Origin: Prinsepia uniflora
Lineage: Eukaryota; Streptophyta; Magnoliopsida; Rosales; Rosaceae
Reading direction: 5' to 3'
DNA: 64,000 nt
Assembly (NCBI GenBank): GCA_032719365.1
Contig: CM064866.1
Location: 3,825,781-3,889,780 of the forward strand
The position numbers and the translations under genes were made by a program. Every line of letters starts with the position of its first letter. Positions within the stretch are counted from its first letter, which is position 1. The notes below the pieces were generated by a model. It was not told the DNA's origin. It did not search any database and saw only the letters and a list, made by a program, of their open reading frames with translations. This document shows, piece by piece, positions 48,452 through 61,200 of the stretch.

Positions 48452-51400
48452 TAGCCCTATTAATAGGTTTTTCGGCTCAATTTTTTTTTTTTTTATAAAA
48501 ATCGAAACCGAACCGATTGGTGAACCAGTTTCAATTCAGTTCGGTTTTTCCACTAAAAACCGACCAAAATCAAAATGTTCTGTTCAGTTCAGTTTCGGAT
48601 TAAATAGACTTATTTTCGGTTCAATTCAGTCCAACCAGTTCGATTTTTTGGACAAATAGTTTTTTTAAAATTTATGCAGTAAAAAAATTTCAAACAAATA
48701 TAGGCTCAGGTCAAAAAAAAGAGAAGCAAATATAAGCTATAAAAAAACAAATATAGGCTCAAAACCACATATTTACATTTGGAAGAGTACAAGAAAAAAA
48801 AAAAAACAAGCATTGTCATATGCTCTTTAAACAACATCGAACCAAACCAATCAATGAGAAACATAATCCATAATTTTGAGAATTACAGCAACTAGATAGG
48901 GCAGAACAACCTAAAACTTATAAAATTTCGAGAGAATAGGGCACAACAGCAGTCCCGTCTTTGTTCTCCTGTGATCTAAAAGAGCATCAGCAATAAGAAA
49001 TTAATGATAAATCATCTCTTAGATTTCAGACCAAAAATGCATAACATATTGTTAATCCAAAAATATATGGCTAAGAGATGCTACAGATCAATCATCTCTT
49101 ATATTTCAGTCCCAAATCACAATTAAGTCCTCTACTGATTTAACATTTCAGACCATGTCTTATGACAACGAAAAGGGAGGACTACAAAGATTGATTTCTT
49201 CAAACCCTAACTCTGATCGCAACAGCTTTTGGGCATCCCTAGCATTACTTACAAAATATATATTGTCTAAAACATAAGTCCATTGTACCTATCTTAGTAT
49301 GTTTTATCAACCTTGGTTAACAAAGTCATTGATTTCATTTAGTCGACAGACGATAAGAATGAAGATTAGATTTAAAATGTAGATGAAATAAAAAAGCAAT
49401 AAAGTATGCTAGAAGAAAATTTAGCATACACTATGTTGGGCCACAGTTGCTTCAGAAAAGCAGTGTATAAATCCAGGATCTCTCCATCCTACAGTTTTTG
49501 TCGGTGCACCAGTGTATATAATACACAATTAAGATTAATCATGTTTTAAGCATAATTTTTTATCAACAAGAGAAAATAACACACAAAAGAAACATTAGCA
49601 ATCAATTTCACTACAACGCACCACACATGCTATTGCGATCAAAATTCAACGTACCAGCTAGGGATTTCACAAGGTCTTCTCCTGAGCCAGATCGCAAAAG
49701 TCAATTAATCATCTTGTTTAGGAAATTGACCCTGAAAAGTACACACCCTATGAACATTAATCCTTTAAATAAATAATTCTACAGTCCACTGGGACAAAAA
49801 AATGTACACAAACACCAATGAGGAGACCACATAGAGGTAGAGAGAATGGGAGAGAGATTTTTGCCTCATATCTTGCAAGAGAAAAATTGATTGATATCAT
49901 GATTGATAAAAAGACATCTTTCCTTGCATCATTTGTGAAAGAGAAACACTTAAATGCCACAAGTTTACTCATATTTTATTGAACTGACAGAAAATATACT
50001 CTGGGGTTAAATAACAAGAAAATAAAAACCAGACAATTATGAAAAGTAAATTCTAAGAAGCGACCAACACAATGATCAAATGGAGAGAAACAATGAACTA
50101 AGGATGGATTCTTCTTCGTTTCCTTTTCAATTAATTTATTATCTTTGTTCAAGGATGTTTCTACAACGAAGAAGAAGATATGATAGACGAAGATGTTGAC
50201 AACCACAACTAGACCCAGGTACATCATGCCAATTTTTGACTCTACACAGTCAAAATTTTGAATATTGAATAAACAAAGAAAAACACAAGGAAACAGGCAA
50301 TGAAACTTATGCCTTGAACTTCGTATTTTCAAACAAAAAACAAATCACTGCTATTAACAATAGCAACCAACTTGTAATATATACTTTCAACGTAAGTACA
50401 CTTGGAAAATATTTAAGGGAAGTTTAAGATACATTAAAACCAAGGTTTCAACTTTTACTAAAAGAAAAAAAAATCATAGCATCAATAACAAGGTAGTATT
50501 TGCAAAAGTATATTGCTTAACAAACTTTTTGGGTTAACAAATAAGAAACTTAGCAAAAGCTCTTTCTACCAATGGAATATGAAATGGGTACATAAGGAAA
50601 AGTAGAAAGCAACCATAACAAATCCAATGGAAGAAAGTACCTTCATATTGAACAACTCTTGCTGGAGTCCCCACGAAACTATTTTCATTGTCCTCCCATC
50701 TCATTGTAACCTTGAGTTGGTACCATTTGAAACAAAATTAAACATTTTTTTCTCTCTAAAATTGGCAATCTTCAAATGCTTATTTGCTGGCAGCTAGGGG
50801 TTCGTAGCATTTGGGATTTCATCATTTGTAGGCAGAGAAAACACAAAAAGTTAGAGAAAAAAGAAACGCACCAAATACCTTTTAAAAAAATTAAAACTTT
50901 GGTTGGGGACATCACAGTCCTCGGAGGGCGGTGGTAGTTCAGTCATTGCTCAAGGGTTTTGATTCCCCTTACTTTGTTCAGTTTATTGTGCTGCCTCGAT
51001 CTTCTAAAACCCTCTTCGGAGCTAAGAGGAGAAGACTTTGCTGAGGTGTGAGGCCGATGAGGCTACGATTAGGCATATGCATGATGAGACGATCTTCGAT
51101 GGAATCATTGCAGCGGTGAAGATGAGAATATTGAGGTATGAGGAGGGTTTGGTTACTTTGGTTGTCTGAAGATATGAGAGAGACGGTGAAAATGAGAAGT
51201 GTAACGACCCGTCGCTGATTTTAGAGATTAATTAAGACTAATTATGGATTAGTGAGGCTAATCGGATGTTTAGAGCGAAATTACGATTTTTCCCCTAAAC
51301 GAGGGCAAAAAGTTGACTTTTGATCCGAGAGGTCCGATACCCGAGGGCCGAGGACCATTACATAGATCGTGTCGATACGAGTCCGTAGACAGGCGGAACG

Positions 51401-54151
51401 TAGAAATCGGACGTCGGACAGATAAGTTACGGTTCACGAAAGTTTCGAGGAACTATTCTGCGTTTTACGAGACGGAGAACTTTTTCCTTTCAATGGGCCC
51501 TATATATTTTGGGCGGGCCCAATGGATGAATGACACGTGTTATGCATTCATTGCCCACCATAATTGATACATGCATATCCCATTCCTCATTTCATACGGT
51601 TTCACCCGATCTCACCCAAAAACAATCACAAAACCATTTCAATCCTTTGCTTCTGGACTGGGGTGAGAGACAAAGTGAGGGTGAGACTGAGGGGTGGCCA
51701 AGGACGGTTGGACCACCGTGGACGGTGGTGGAACCACGACAGAGGTAACTCGACAACCCAAGCTTTATTTTTAAATTTGAATTTTTGGTTTTGAACGTTG
51801 GGGAGGCTATCTGTTGATTGGGGAAGTTCAATGGGTTAGTATGAAGGCCTAGAGAGGGTTTTGGATGGTGGGCAACGGCTGAGAAGCCCATGGATTGGAC
51901 TGGAAAAACAGGGTCGTGAAGGACAAATTGAACCAAGGGGTTCTAGACGGTTTTTCTTAGTTTTTTTCTTTCATATAAATAGGTTGCAATTGATTAGATA
52001 TAGAGATAGGAATTGAAATGGATGAAAAAATACGAAAAAATGGAGGAGTTATGGGCTTGGACCGGTCACGCCGGTCCAGCCAGACCGAATTGTAGGCGAA
52101 CCGGTCGGACCCGGTCTGCCGAAGCTTGATGGTGACACTGTGCAGGGCATGTGAGCCACACGCGCAGCGCCTTTGGGTGGCACATGGGGGAGATTTTGGG
52201 GAAGCGGCCAACATGTAATTTCATCTATTCGATGTAACGAACATTTTGGGACTGGTTTTGAGTCGATCAGGCATCGTTTCGAGATAGTTAGGGATGTCTG
52301 AAAGTTTATGATCGAGTTTAAAAATAGTTAAAAATTTGGAAAAATTACGGGGCTTCAATGAGAGGTTATTAAGGTAGTTAGTAACCCTTCTGTATGATTT
52401 GGACATGTTCGGAAATCCCAGAGATGGTGATTGTCCCGGAGAAGCTTATGGCGCGCGTATCGAGGCGTAGTATGGGCGGTCTGTGAGTGGACCTTGATTT
52501 CTAAGTTGAAGCATGCCTACATATTTTATACGTGTTTTAAATACATGTTTTGGAATTCCTTGAGTGCATATTTTTGTGGTAATTAGTATTTACGTATTTG
52601 CACATATTTCGAGATTTTCGATTTTATACGGTGCTTATACGTGCTAGTATTTCTATGATGATTTGATGAAAGGTTTTGGATTTAGAAATATGGAATCGGG
52701 CACGAGACTCATTTGATTGGAAGCTATTGGACTTGGAGTCCATTCGATTTGATGAGAAATCGGGCTGGAGACCCACTTGAGCTATACAATCGGGTTGGGG
52801 GCCCCGTTGGTTTACGAATTTGGGCTTCAGGCCCAGTTGGTTTTTATATCGGGCATGAGGCCCAGTTATGGTTTATAAACATGATTTCGGGTCAGGGACC
52901 CATATTTGGATTTGTGATGGTTTTATGGAAAACCCGGGCGTAGCCCTTTGAATGATTTGAAATGGTTTTCCGTATGCCATCCTCACGAACGGATGCCCTC
53001 CAGACGTCTTGTAGTATCCTGGAGTGCCGAGTTGTCTCCTCCAGACATCTCATAGTATCCTGGAGTAGTCACGAGGCATTGTGCGATGGGTCATTGCACG
53101 AAGCGACCAGTCCGTATAGTGACTCAGAAGCAGGATTACTAGAGGTTAAAACCTACCCCCAGGAAGGGTCATTGATCTGCAGGTCATTGACCTGGGTGAA
53201 CCCTGGGGAGACTTGAGATTTGAGACCCCGGGTAGCACGTGTAGCTTGGAACCGTGACAGGATTTACTGTGACATCTCGGATGTCAGGCATCAGGGATGC
53301 CGATGATTGGTTTTGGGCTGAGACCCACTGGTGTTGATTTTGGGCTGAGTCCCTACGGATTTGGTTTTGGGCTGAGTTCCCATATGATTGGTTTTGGGCT
53401 GAGTTCCCATGTACTTAATTTACGGTTTTGGGCCAAGCACTAATGGTTTAATGATTTGAGAAATGGTTTGATAAATGGTTTTCGAATGCATGCATGCTTT
53501 TTAGTGAAGGGCATAAATGTCTCTTTTCTTTCTGAAATGATTTTATAAATTATTTGTTTCGTCCACTCACAGCTTTTCGTGGTTTTAATGCCCTTCAGGT
53601 TGATCGCGGATGCGGGCTGTAGCGGAGACCGAGACATCACACTTCTCCTCCGATCCTGGCGCACTCTGGAAGCCCCAGTGGGGTTAAGGTTGGAATTATC
53701 CCTTATCTGATACTTCGTGTCAGACGGGAACATGCACGTCCCGCATTAATCCCGGGGGGATTTGGGACGGGTCCTATCTAGAAGACTAAGGTATGGGAGT
53801 GAGATCTAAGGCGGGTTTTTATTAGAATGAAGTATGAAGATGTGAGAGAGGCATAGATGTATAAGATATCAAATTAGGGTAGATGCAAATAGAAGACAAA
53901 ACAACGTAGTTTAGGGTTTAGGGTTAGTAATTCGGTTCAATTCGGGTTGGTTTGGTTATTATGCCTAAATTCAGTTTTGTTTGATTTGGTTCGGTTTTCA
54001 GGGTTCAAAAACCAAAATCGAATTGATTCTAATTTGGTTTGGTTCGATTTACCTGTTCGATTACTGTTTTTTTTTTGTTTGGTTATATTTCAGAACGGTT
54101 CAGTTCGGTTCGGTTAATCAGTCAATTTTTTTGAACCAATTAACAGGGCTA
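48452..54151. mobile_element. hAT-like element (copy D) with possible captured gene fragments, split by a solo LTR
   Basis: The 8-bp flanks are TCTGACGA (48444-48451) and TCTAACGA (54152-54159), 7 of 8 identical. The ends are TAGCCCTATTAATAGG and, in reverse complement, TAGCCCTGTTAATTGG. It is the longest hAT copy here (about 3.1 kb without the LTR). Its left part (48900-50750) carries minus-strand exon-like pieces with plausible splice borders near 50640-50720 (reads VTMRWEDNENSFVGTP), 49650-49700 (RSGSGEDLVKSLA), 49440-49495, and a last piece near 48935-48975 ending in a stop. No transposase was recognised. Confidence 0.72.
51200..53779 (+). mobile_element. Solo LTR D (same LTR family), 2580 bp
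   Basis: It starts TGTAACGACCCGTCG and is flanked by a perfect 5-bp TSD AGAAG (51195-51199 and 53780-53784). The end reads GGGTCCTATCT instead of the usual ..TGTCA, so the terminal CA is mutated. Inverted boxes are GTGAGTGGAC (52483-52492) and GTCCACTCAC (53561-53570). A perfect 10-bp stem TGAAGGGCAT/ATGCCCTTCA (53505-53514/53588-53597) encloses the second. Hairpins GACATC-tcg-GATGTC (53271-53285) and GGCATC-agg-GATGCC (53287-53301) are present, as are repeated TTTTGGGCTGAG units near 53310-53405. Confidence 0.85.
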
Positions 54152-54500
54152 TCTAACGAAGCAACGAACCTGTACGGAAGACTAGAAGATTACATCAAGC
54201 CCATCAACGAGGCCTATGCCTAAAGACCACCATTATGGCTCATGACCTAAACCTGGACATGACCTATAAATAGGGAGCTTCCTCCCTCATTCAAGAGAAC
54301 TCACTCTTTCCCTTCTCTCTACATACACCACTATTTTTTAAAGGCTCATAGCCTCATGTATTATGTACAAAACACTTATATTATTAATGATAGTGGGATA
54401 ACACCGTAGACGTAACCCGATTTGGGTGAATCATGTACGTCGTTGTGTCTTGGTGTGCGTGTACTTTCACAATCTCATTGATACGTTTTATGCACCAACA
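54152..54500 (+). repeat. Resumed 5' LTR of the old LTR element
   Basis: It pairs with 62005-62357 along its length. It contains CCTATAAATAGGGAGC (TATA) and TATATTATTAATGA near the likely polyadenylation region, and ends ATGCACCAACA. Confidence 0.75.
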
Positions 54501-56202
54501 CTTTGGCTCCATATGTGGGAACCGCTACAAAAATCTATGTTGGTTCCTTTTTTCTCTTCTCTTATCTGCTGAAATACCATAAACACTTAAGAACACCAAA
54601 CAAAGCCCCAGATTGGCTCACTACCAAAATAGCTTAGCCATCTCCCTCTCATTCTCACAGCAGTTCTACCAAAAAAAATAGGCAATCAAAACTTCATGGT
54701 CTTGCATCTCTCTTCCTTATCTCTCATATTCACGGCTACAAGAGAAAGCAAGAAAACATCTCACATCTCTCACTCTCATGGTAGAAAGAGCACAAAAGAA
54801 AAAGAAAAAATCATATTTGGGCTGCAGACTAGCCATGGGAGAGAAGGAGAACTGTAGAGCCAAGGAACTCCTCCGCTGCCTAGTGCCATAACTCATTGAT
54901 GCCACACCACCACCACCAACACCATCGTGTAGAGAAGGTGATGACCTGCAAAATCCTTGCAAGACCACCGCGCGACCGCCGCTGAAGTGCTACTGTGAAG
55001 TCGAGTTCGCTCCTACCACCGAGCCGCTATGCGGTCATACTGTCATGCAGCTGTACTGTCGAGCCGCCGTGATGCCGCACATCTCTCTTCCTGCAACATG
55101 TGTGAAGAAACCCAAAAAAAAAAAAATCCTCACCTCTCTCATTTCCCTCTCACTCATAACAAATCTACAAAGATAAGTGAAAAGGAAATCATCCATCTTC
55201 ATCACATTCCATTGATTAAGTTTGGGAGCATATATGACTTACCTCTAGTTAATAGAAGGAAGGTATCATTATCTTCCCCTCTTTGTTATCAAGAAAAGCA
55301 TCACTCTTATCTTTCCTCACCACCAACCTGATGAAACACACGGAAAAAAAAAACAAAGCAAAGAAGAAACTGATAGCTCATATTTAAGGAGCAGATCAGC
55401 TATTGAAGAAAAAGAAAAAAAACGGAGCTCTACGCAACCACCTTCATCATTGGGATAAGTAAAATACAATTACTCATACCCTGCCACTTTGACAACAACA
55501 ACACGGCAATAAGTGAGCACCACTGCCATGGTCGGTCTTTACCATCTTCTCAAAAGACGACCTCTAACCATCATACTCTCAAGCTGACAATGAAAACTCA
55601 TGACTTTTGCTCCGCAAGCCCAGAAGAAATTGCCACATCCATATAGGAAACTCGCTGGCAAGCCAGAAATTGCAGCGGCTTCTATGCTCGACTACCGTTG
55701 CACTCGACGCCTCCTAGGAACATTGTTACCACTTCAGACATCGAGGGACTCTGATCTATCAACCCTTGTTTGCCTAGACCATATTCGCCGCCAGTCAACT
55801 TGTCATTGTCACTTTGATATCGTGCATGTAGCCACTAGGCTCCATTTACATCAGGTTCCGAGTTGGAGCTGAGTTGTAGCATTCCAAAATACCAGATGAG
55901 TCCCCAAACCTATTGGTCTTTACTATCAATCACAGTATTACACTAATTGATATTTGGGCTGTTGAGTTATTGGTTAGGTTGAATAGCTGGGCTACAATAT
56001 TTAACAAAAGAAAAATAAAACAAAAAAAATCTCTTTACCATTGGGCTAAACCAACAATGGGCTCATTTTTTAAGGTGTCACCTCGTCCTATTATGTCATT
56101 CTACAATGTGGGATAGCAATCACACTATAATGGACATGCATAAAAGCCCAAACACTTGATTTTTTGTTATAACAATTACTATTAGGCCCTAATAGCAATC
56201 CT
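54501..56202. other. Interior of the old LTR element, no gene recognised
   Basis: Low-complexity CT/AC-rich sequence with short open frames of no recognised family. Confidence 0.5.
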
Positions 56203-58262
56203 ATTAGGCAATTATTGCATGCCGAAACTCATACTCTACACATATTACTCACATACATTGAATATTTCTATTATCAAAATATTTACACAATTACACATTC
56301 TTATTTGTGCAATGCAAATATATTATTAATTACTACGGATTTAAGGATCAAAAAATTAATTCTTATTATCAGGAATTACCGAGTGACCAATTATCGATCT
56401 CTATGATCAATCGGCCATCTTTGTCCCTTGACAACAAGTTTTACGATGCCGTTCGACAGCTCCCACGTGCATGTTCACAACAATGATCCGGTTAAGACTG
56501 TAACTTCTTTGATGATCACATTTCTTACAAAGCCACATATATCATTCCTCTAGTCGCCTCATGACAATCACAGTGTCACTAAGTGACGAGCATCACAACA
56601 CCCTAACTAGTCAGCATGACCCACGACGTCACTCTACTATTCGACATTATTGGCTTCTAAACGGTGGGTTTGATCGGCACTCACATGGGTCTGCCAACCG
56701 CACCCATTTGCTCATAGGCCTGCCAACCACAACCTTTTGCTCATACTTAGCCACACATCATGATACGCCTAAATACAACCAGGTAACAGTTCAAAACATA
56801 AATTTGTTGTGAACATCATAAACATCATAAGCATACATGAAACTCATATATGTCACTCAAATATGCACTTAAACATGTCGAGCATACATAAACACATATA
56901 TGCCGAGCGTACATGAACGCATACATGTCGAGTATACATGAACTCATATATTCGCTCAACACTCAAATCTTGGGCCTACGACTCAAATCTTGGGCCTACG
57001 ACTCAACATTCGGGTCAGAGTATAGGCACACTCAGCCTACACTCAACATTTGGCTTACGACTCAAATAAATGGGTCAGAGTACATGCACACTCATCTTAT
57101 ACTTAACATTCGGCCCATGCTCAACACACTACCGAGTTGTTCAACACATACTGAACACTCAACACATATCGAGCGCTCAACACATACCGAGCCGTTCAAC
57201 ACATGCCGAGCACACATTCACGGAACACATATCGAAATTCAATGCCGAAATGCAATGAAATGCAATCATATTAGGCAATTATTGCATGCTGAAATTCATA
57301 CTCTACACATATTACTCACACACAATTAACATGCCTTTTATGCAAATATTTACACAATTACATTTTCTTATTTTTGCAACACAAATATATTATTAATTCT
57401 TACAGATTTATGGATTAAAAAATTAATACTATTAGGACTTACTGAGTGACCAAGTATCGATCTCCATGATCAATTAGACATTGTTGTCCCTCAACAACAA
57501 GTTTTTTGATACCTGTCTCAAATGATCACATTTCTTACAAAGCGACGCATATCATTCTTCTAGTCGCCTCATGACAATCACAGTGTCACTAAGTGACGAG
57601 CATCACAACACCTCGACCGGTTAGCATGACCCACTATGTCGACCTACTCTTTGACATTATTAGCTTTCAATCGGTGGGTCTGATTAGCACTCACATGGGT
57701 CTGCCAACTGCACCCATTTGCTTATGGGTCTGCCAACCATAGCATTTTGCTCATACCGAGCCACACATCATGATACATCTGAATAAAACTAGGTAACAGG
57801 TCAAAACAAAAACTTCTTATGAACATCATAAACATCAAAGCATACATGAAACTCATACATGTCGCTCATATATACTGAGCTTACATGAACTCATACATTC
57901 CAACATACATGCACTCATGCATGTCGAGCATACATGAACTCATACATTCGCTAAACACATTACCGAGTATATATTTGCTCCACAAATTATCGAGCTACTC
58001 AACATTTGGCCTCGACTCAAATATTTGAGTCAAAGTATAGACACTGTCGGCCTACACTCAAACCCTGTGCCTACCACTCAAACATTTAAGTTGGAGTAAT
58101 GGCACACTCAGCCTACACCCAACATTTGGCTTACGACTAAAATAAACAAGTCGTAGTATAGACACACTCGGCCTACTTTCAACACACTACTAAACTGCTC
58201 AACACATTCCGAGCACACTTTCGCTCAACGCATATGGAGTGCTCAACACATACCGAGCCGCT
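56203..58262. repeat. Two diverged about 1.07-kb tandem units plus CTCAACACATACCGAGC-type short repeats
   Basis: Unit 1 starts at 56203 and unit 2 at 57270, both with TTAGGCAATTATTGCATGC. Later landmarks recur in the same order: GATCACATTTCTTACAAAG (56515 and 57524) and TCGCCTCATGACAATCACAG. The ends of both units are made of short repeats of ACTCAACACATACCGAGC and CATACATGAACTCATA. The short repeats continue after the solo LTR at 61378-61680, so that LTR landed inside them. Confidence 0.75.
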
Positions 58263-58274
58263 TAACACATACTG

Positions 58275-61200
58275 TGTCAGGACCCACTACTAATCCCCCG
58301 GGATTAAGGGCTAAATCCCGATCCCGTCTAACTTACGCATGACACGAAGGCTAAACTGGTGTTCAATCTTCATGTAACACGTAAGTCGGACAAGGGATTC
58401 TCGCTCCAACCGTACCGAAGCTTCCATACTTCCCAGAGTGTGCCGAATCTACTGTGGATCGTGCGTGTGATGTCTCCGTCTCTCTCGACCAACAGCCCGC
58501 GCTGCAACAACCTAGAGGGTATCGAAAATACGAAAAGACTGTGAGTGGACAAAAATAAAGTTTAAGTTCAAAACATTTCATAAAACAATGACATTTATAC
58601 CCTCCGTTTCAAAACCAATGCATGCATATCAAATTCATTTCATAAAACCATGTACGAAAACCAAACAAATTTTCCTTTTTCTCAAATCCCGGGCCTCCGC
58701 CCAAAACCACCGAAAACAATTATAACCAACGAAAACCATCCTCATCAATCACAGAGAAAACCAAAACATATTGAACCACATTTCCATCCATCGAACCTGC
58801 TGGATCTATCTGAGTCTTTAAACTCTCGAGTCTTTAAACTCAACAGGCCTACAGGGGAAAATATCAATATCCGAGGCTTTAAACTCCGAGTCTTTAAACT
58901 CAATCCGGGTCTTTAAACCCAATCCGGGCCCGTCCCCCGTCAATCATAATCCGGGTCTTTAAACTCAATAACTAGATCCAGCAACTCCAATCCAAAACCA
59001 TTTGAAAAACCATTTCAAAATTCACATCCAAATTCGAATCCAAAACCACTGGTCCGAAGCCCTTCCGGTATCTAGAAACCGTCATTCCGAATCCAAATCC
59101 AGAATCATATCCACCTCATTTCCAGATCCGAGTCCGCAACCATCATTCCGTAAGCTGGCATCCGGAATAACCATTCTGAACCCAAACCTGGAATCCACTT
59201 CAAGTCCCGAATCGAATTCCGAATCGTCATCCGGAATTCCGATTCACAAACCCGAAATCACATTTCTCAAAACCACTTTTCTGAATTGGGTTTCAAGCCC
59301 AAAAACACTTTTCCAAAATCCTTTTACTTTCTTTGAAATCAAATCGTATTTCAAATTTCGAAATCCACTTCATTAAAACTAGGTTCAAATCACAATATCC
59401 GTCAAAATCTCGTAAAACGTGAAATACCGTCATTTCCTCGAAAAACGTGCAAAACCGTAAACCATCACAATCATAAATCAAATCATAGAATCAAGTATAG
59501 AAAACATATAAAAACATATATGCATGCATCAAAAGTTAGAAAGAAAAGTCCACTCACAGACCATTCCGACGTCGCCTCGATACGCGCGCACTTACGCCGT
59601 TCCCGGCCATTCCGATATCCTCGGCTTTCCCGAACCTGTTCAAATCCCATAACGAGGTCACTAACTACTTAATTAAGCTTCTACTAAAGCCCCATATTTT
59701 TTTTCGTATTTTTAACTATTTTTAATCGAGCCCTAAAACCTTCGGACAGCCCGAAACATATCGAGCCGATGTCCAATTGACTCGAAACCAGCGCCAAAAT
59801 GTTCGTTACATCGAATACTTTAAAAGTCATGTTGAAAAATTCCCCAAACTACCCTTCACGCGTCTCCACGCGCGTCTGGAAGCTCCTACGCGTGAAACCC
59901 ACGTTCGTGAACAGTGTCACCAGCAACCTCTGGTCGACTCGGTTCAGACCGGGTCAGACCGGTCTCTGTAACTCGAACCGGCGTGGCCGGTTTTCGTCCA
60001 ATTTTCAACTATTTTCAGGCCTTTCAATTCCATTAGCTTCGTCCTATACTAAGCATTCGATTTAACTATGAAAATCTGGAAATTAACTAGAGAATCGTAC
60101 CTCCCAAACGTTGTGTGAAACTCGACTTATCCCCTCTCTGTGTTTTACGTTTCCAGCTAGCTCCAGCCTTCCTTTCTATCCCGAAAGCTTCCTATCATTA
60201 ACGAGAACCTCAATGTAATAATTAATTGGAAGTTCAAGCATCAAAACATCACTAGCCATTTTTGAATTTAAGCTTACTCTTTTTCGGGTTTCCTTGTTAC
60301 CAGCCACGGCCAGCTCCAAAACCATGCCTGATCACTCCTAACCAGCTCCAAAACATCATTCAACTCATTAGATAACGTATTAACCACTTAAACAAGTTAA
60401 TTGAACTTGGGTTTACAACCAAGGATCATGATTCCTACCTCTACCGCGCACGACTGCCCTCTGGGGTGGTGCCAACCAAGTCCTCAGCCGTCAGTCTCTT
60501 CCCTCTAATCATCAGCTAGCTTCAATTGTTGAGAAATCGACGGTCATTGTTTCACAAGTCCTCTGCCTCTGTCTCTGTTTTTTCCAGAATTCCCGGCCAC
60601 GATTCACGACGGCCGTCCAAGTTTCATCGTCACAACCCTCACACTACCCTCTCCACTAACCAGTACTCGCCAAGGTCGAGTGGTTCAAGGGAATTGGGTA
60701 GCCTGCTCAGACTCTGTTCTCAGCTCACGGCCACGGCCGGGCAACCATTGTTTTCTTTTGAAAACCAATTGAGTCGGTTAAACAATTCCACAGGCCTCTA
60801 GAGACTGAACACCTGTCAAAATCTCATTTAACTATCATTCCAACACAGCCAAGTGTCCACTTGATACTGGGCACAGATCCAATATACTAGAATGACCAAA
60901 ATGCCCTTGGAGGGCTAATTACCATTTTGCCCCTCAAGTTCCTATGCCCGTAATTTTGTCGTCTGAACTCCAACCAACATGTGCCGCCTGTCGTTGTACT
61001 CAGGACGTCGAGACCTATCTAACGGTCCTTGGTTTACATGAAGAAACCTTGTCATTCAAAAAGTCAACATTTTCTCTCTTTTTAACCAAATAACGAAAGT
61101 GCCCTTAACCTTCCGAATGTCATAACTTCCTCTTCGGACGTCGGAATCGGGCGTTCCACCTGTCTATGAACTTGTGACGTCCCGAACTACGTCATGGTCA

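Noticed and set aside
49976..50332. 118-codon minus-strand hydrophobic open frame
   Set aside because: AT-rich low-complexity translation without a start context or family match. It may be intron-like DNA of the captured fragment.
53908..53930. TTTAGGGTTTAGGG telomere-like run (also AAACCCTAAA near 1728 and in 31.9 kb)
   Set aside because: Only two to three units, part of the hAT-like inner sequence, so not an interstitial telomere.
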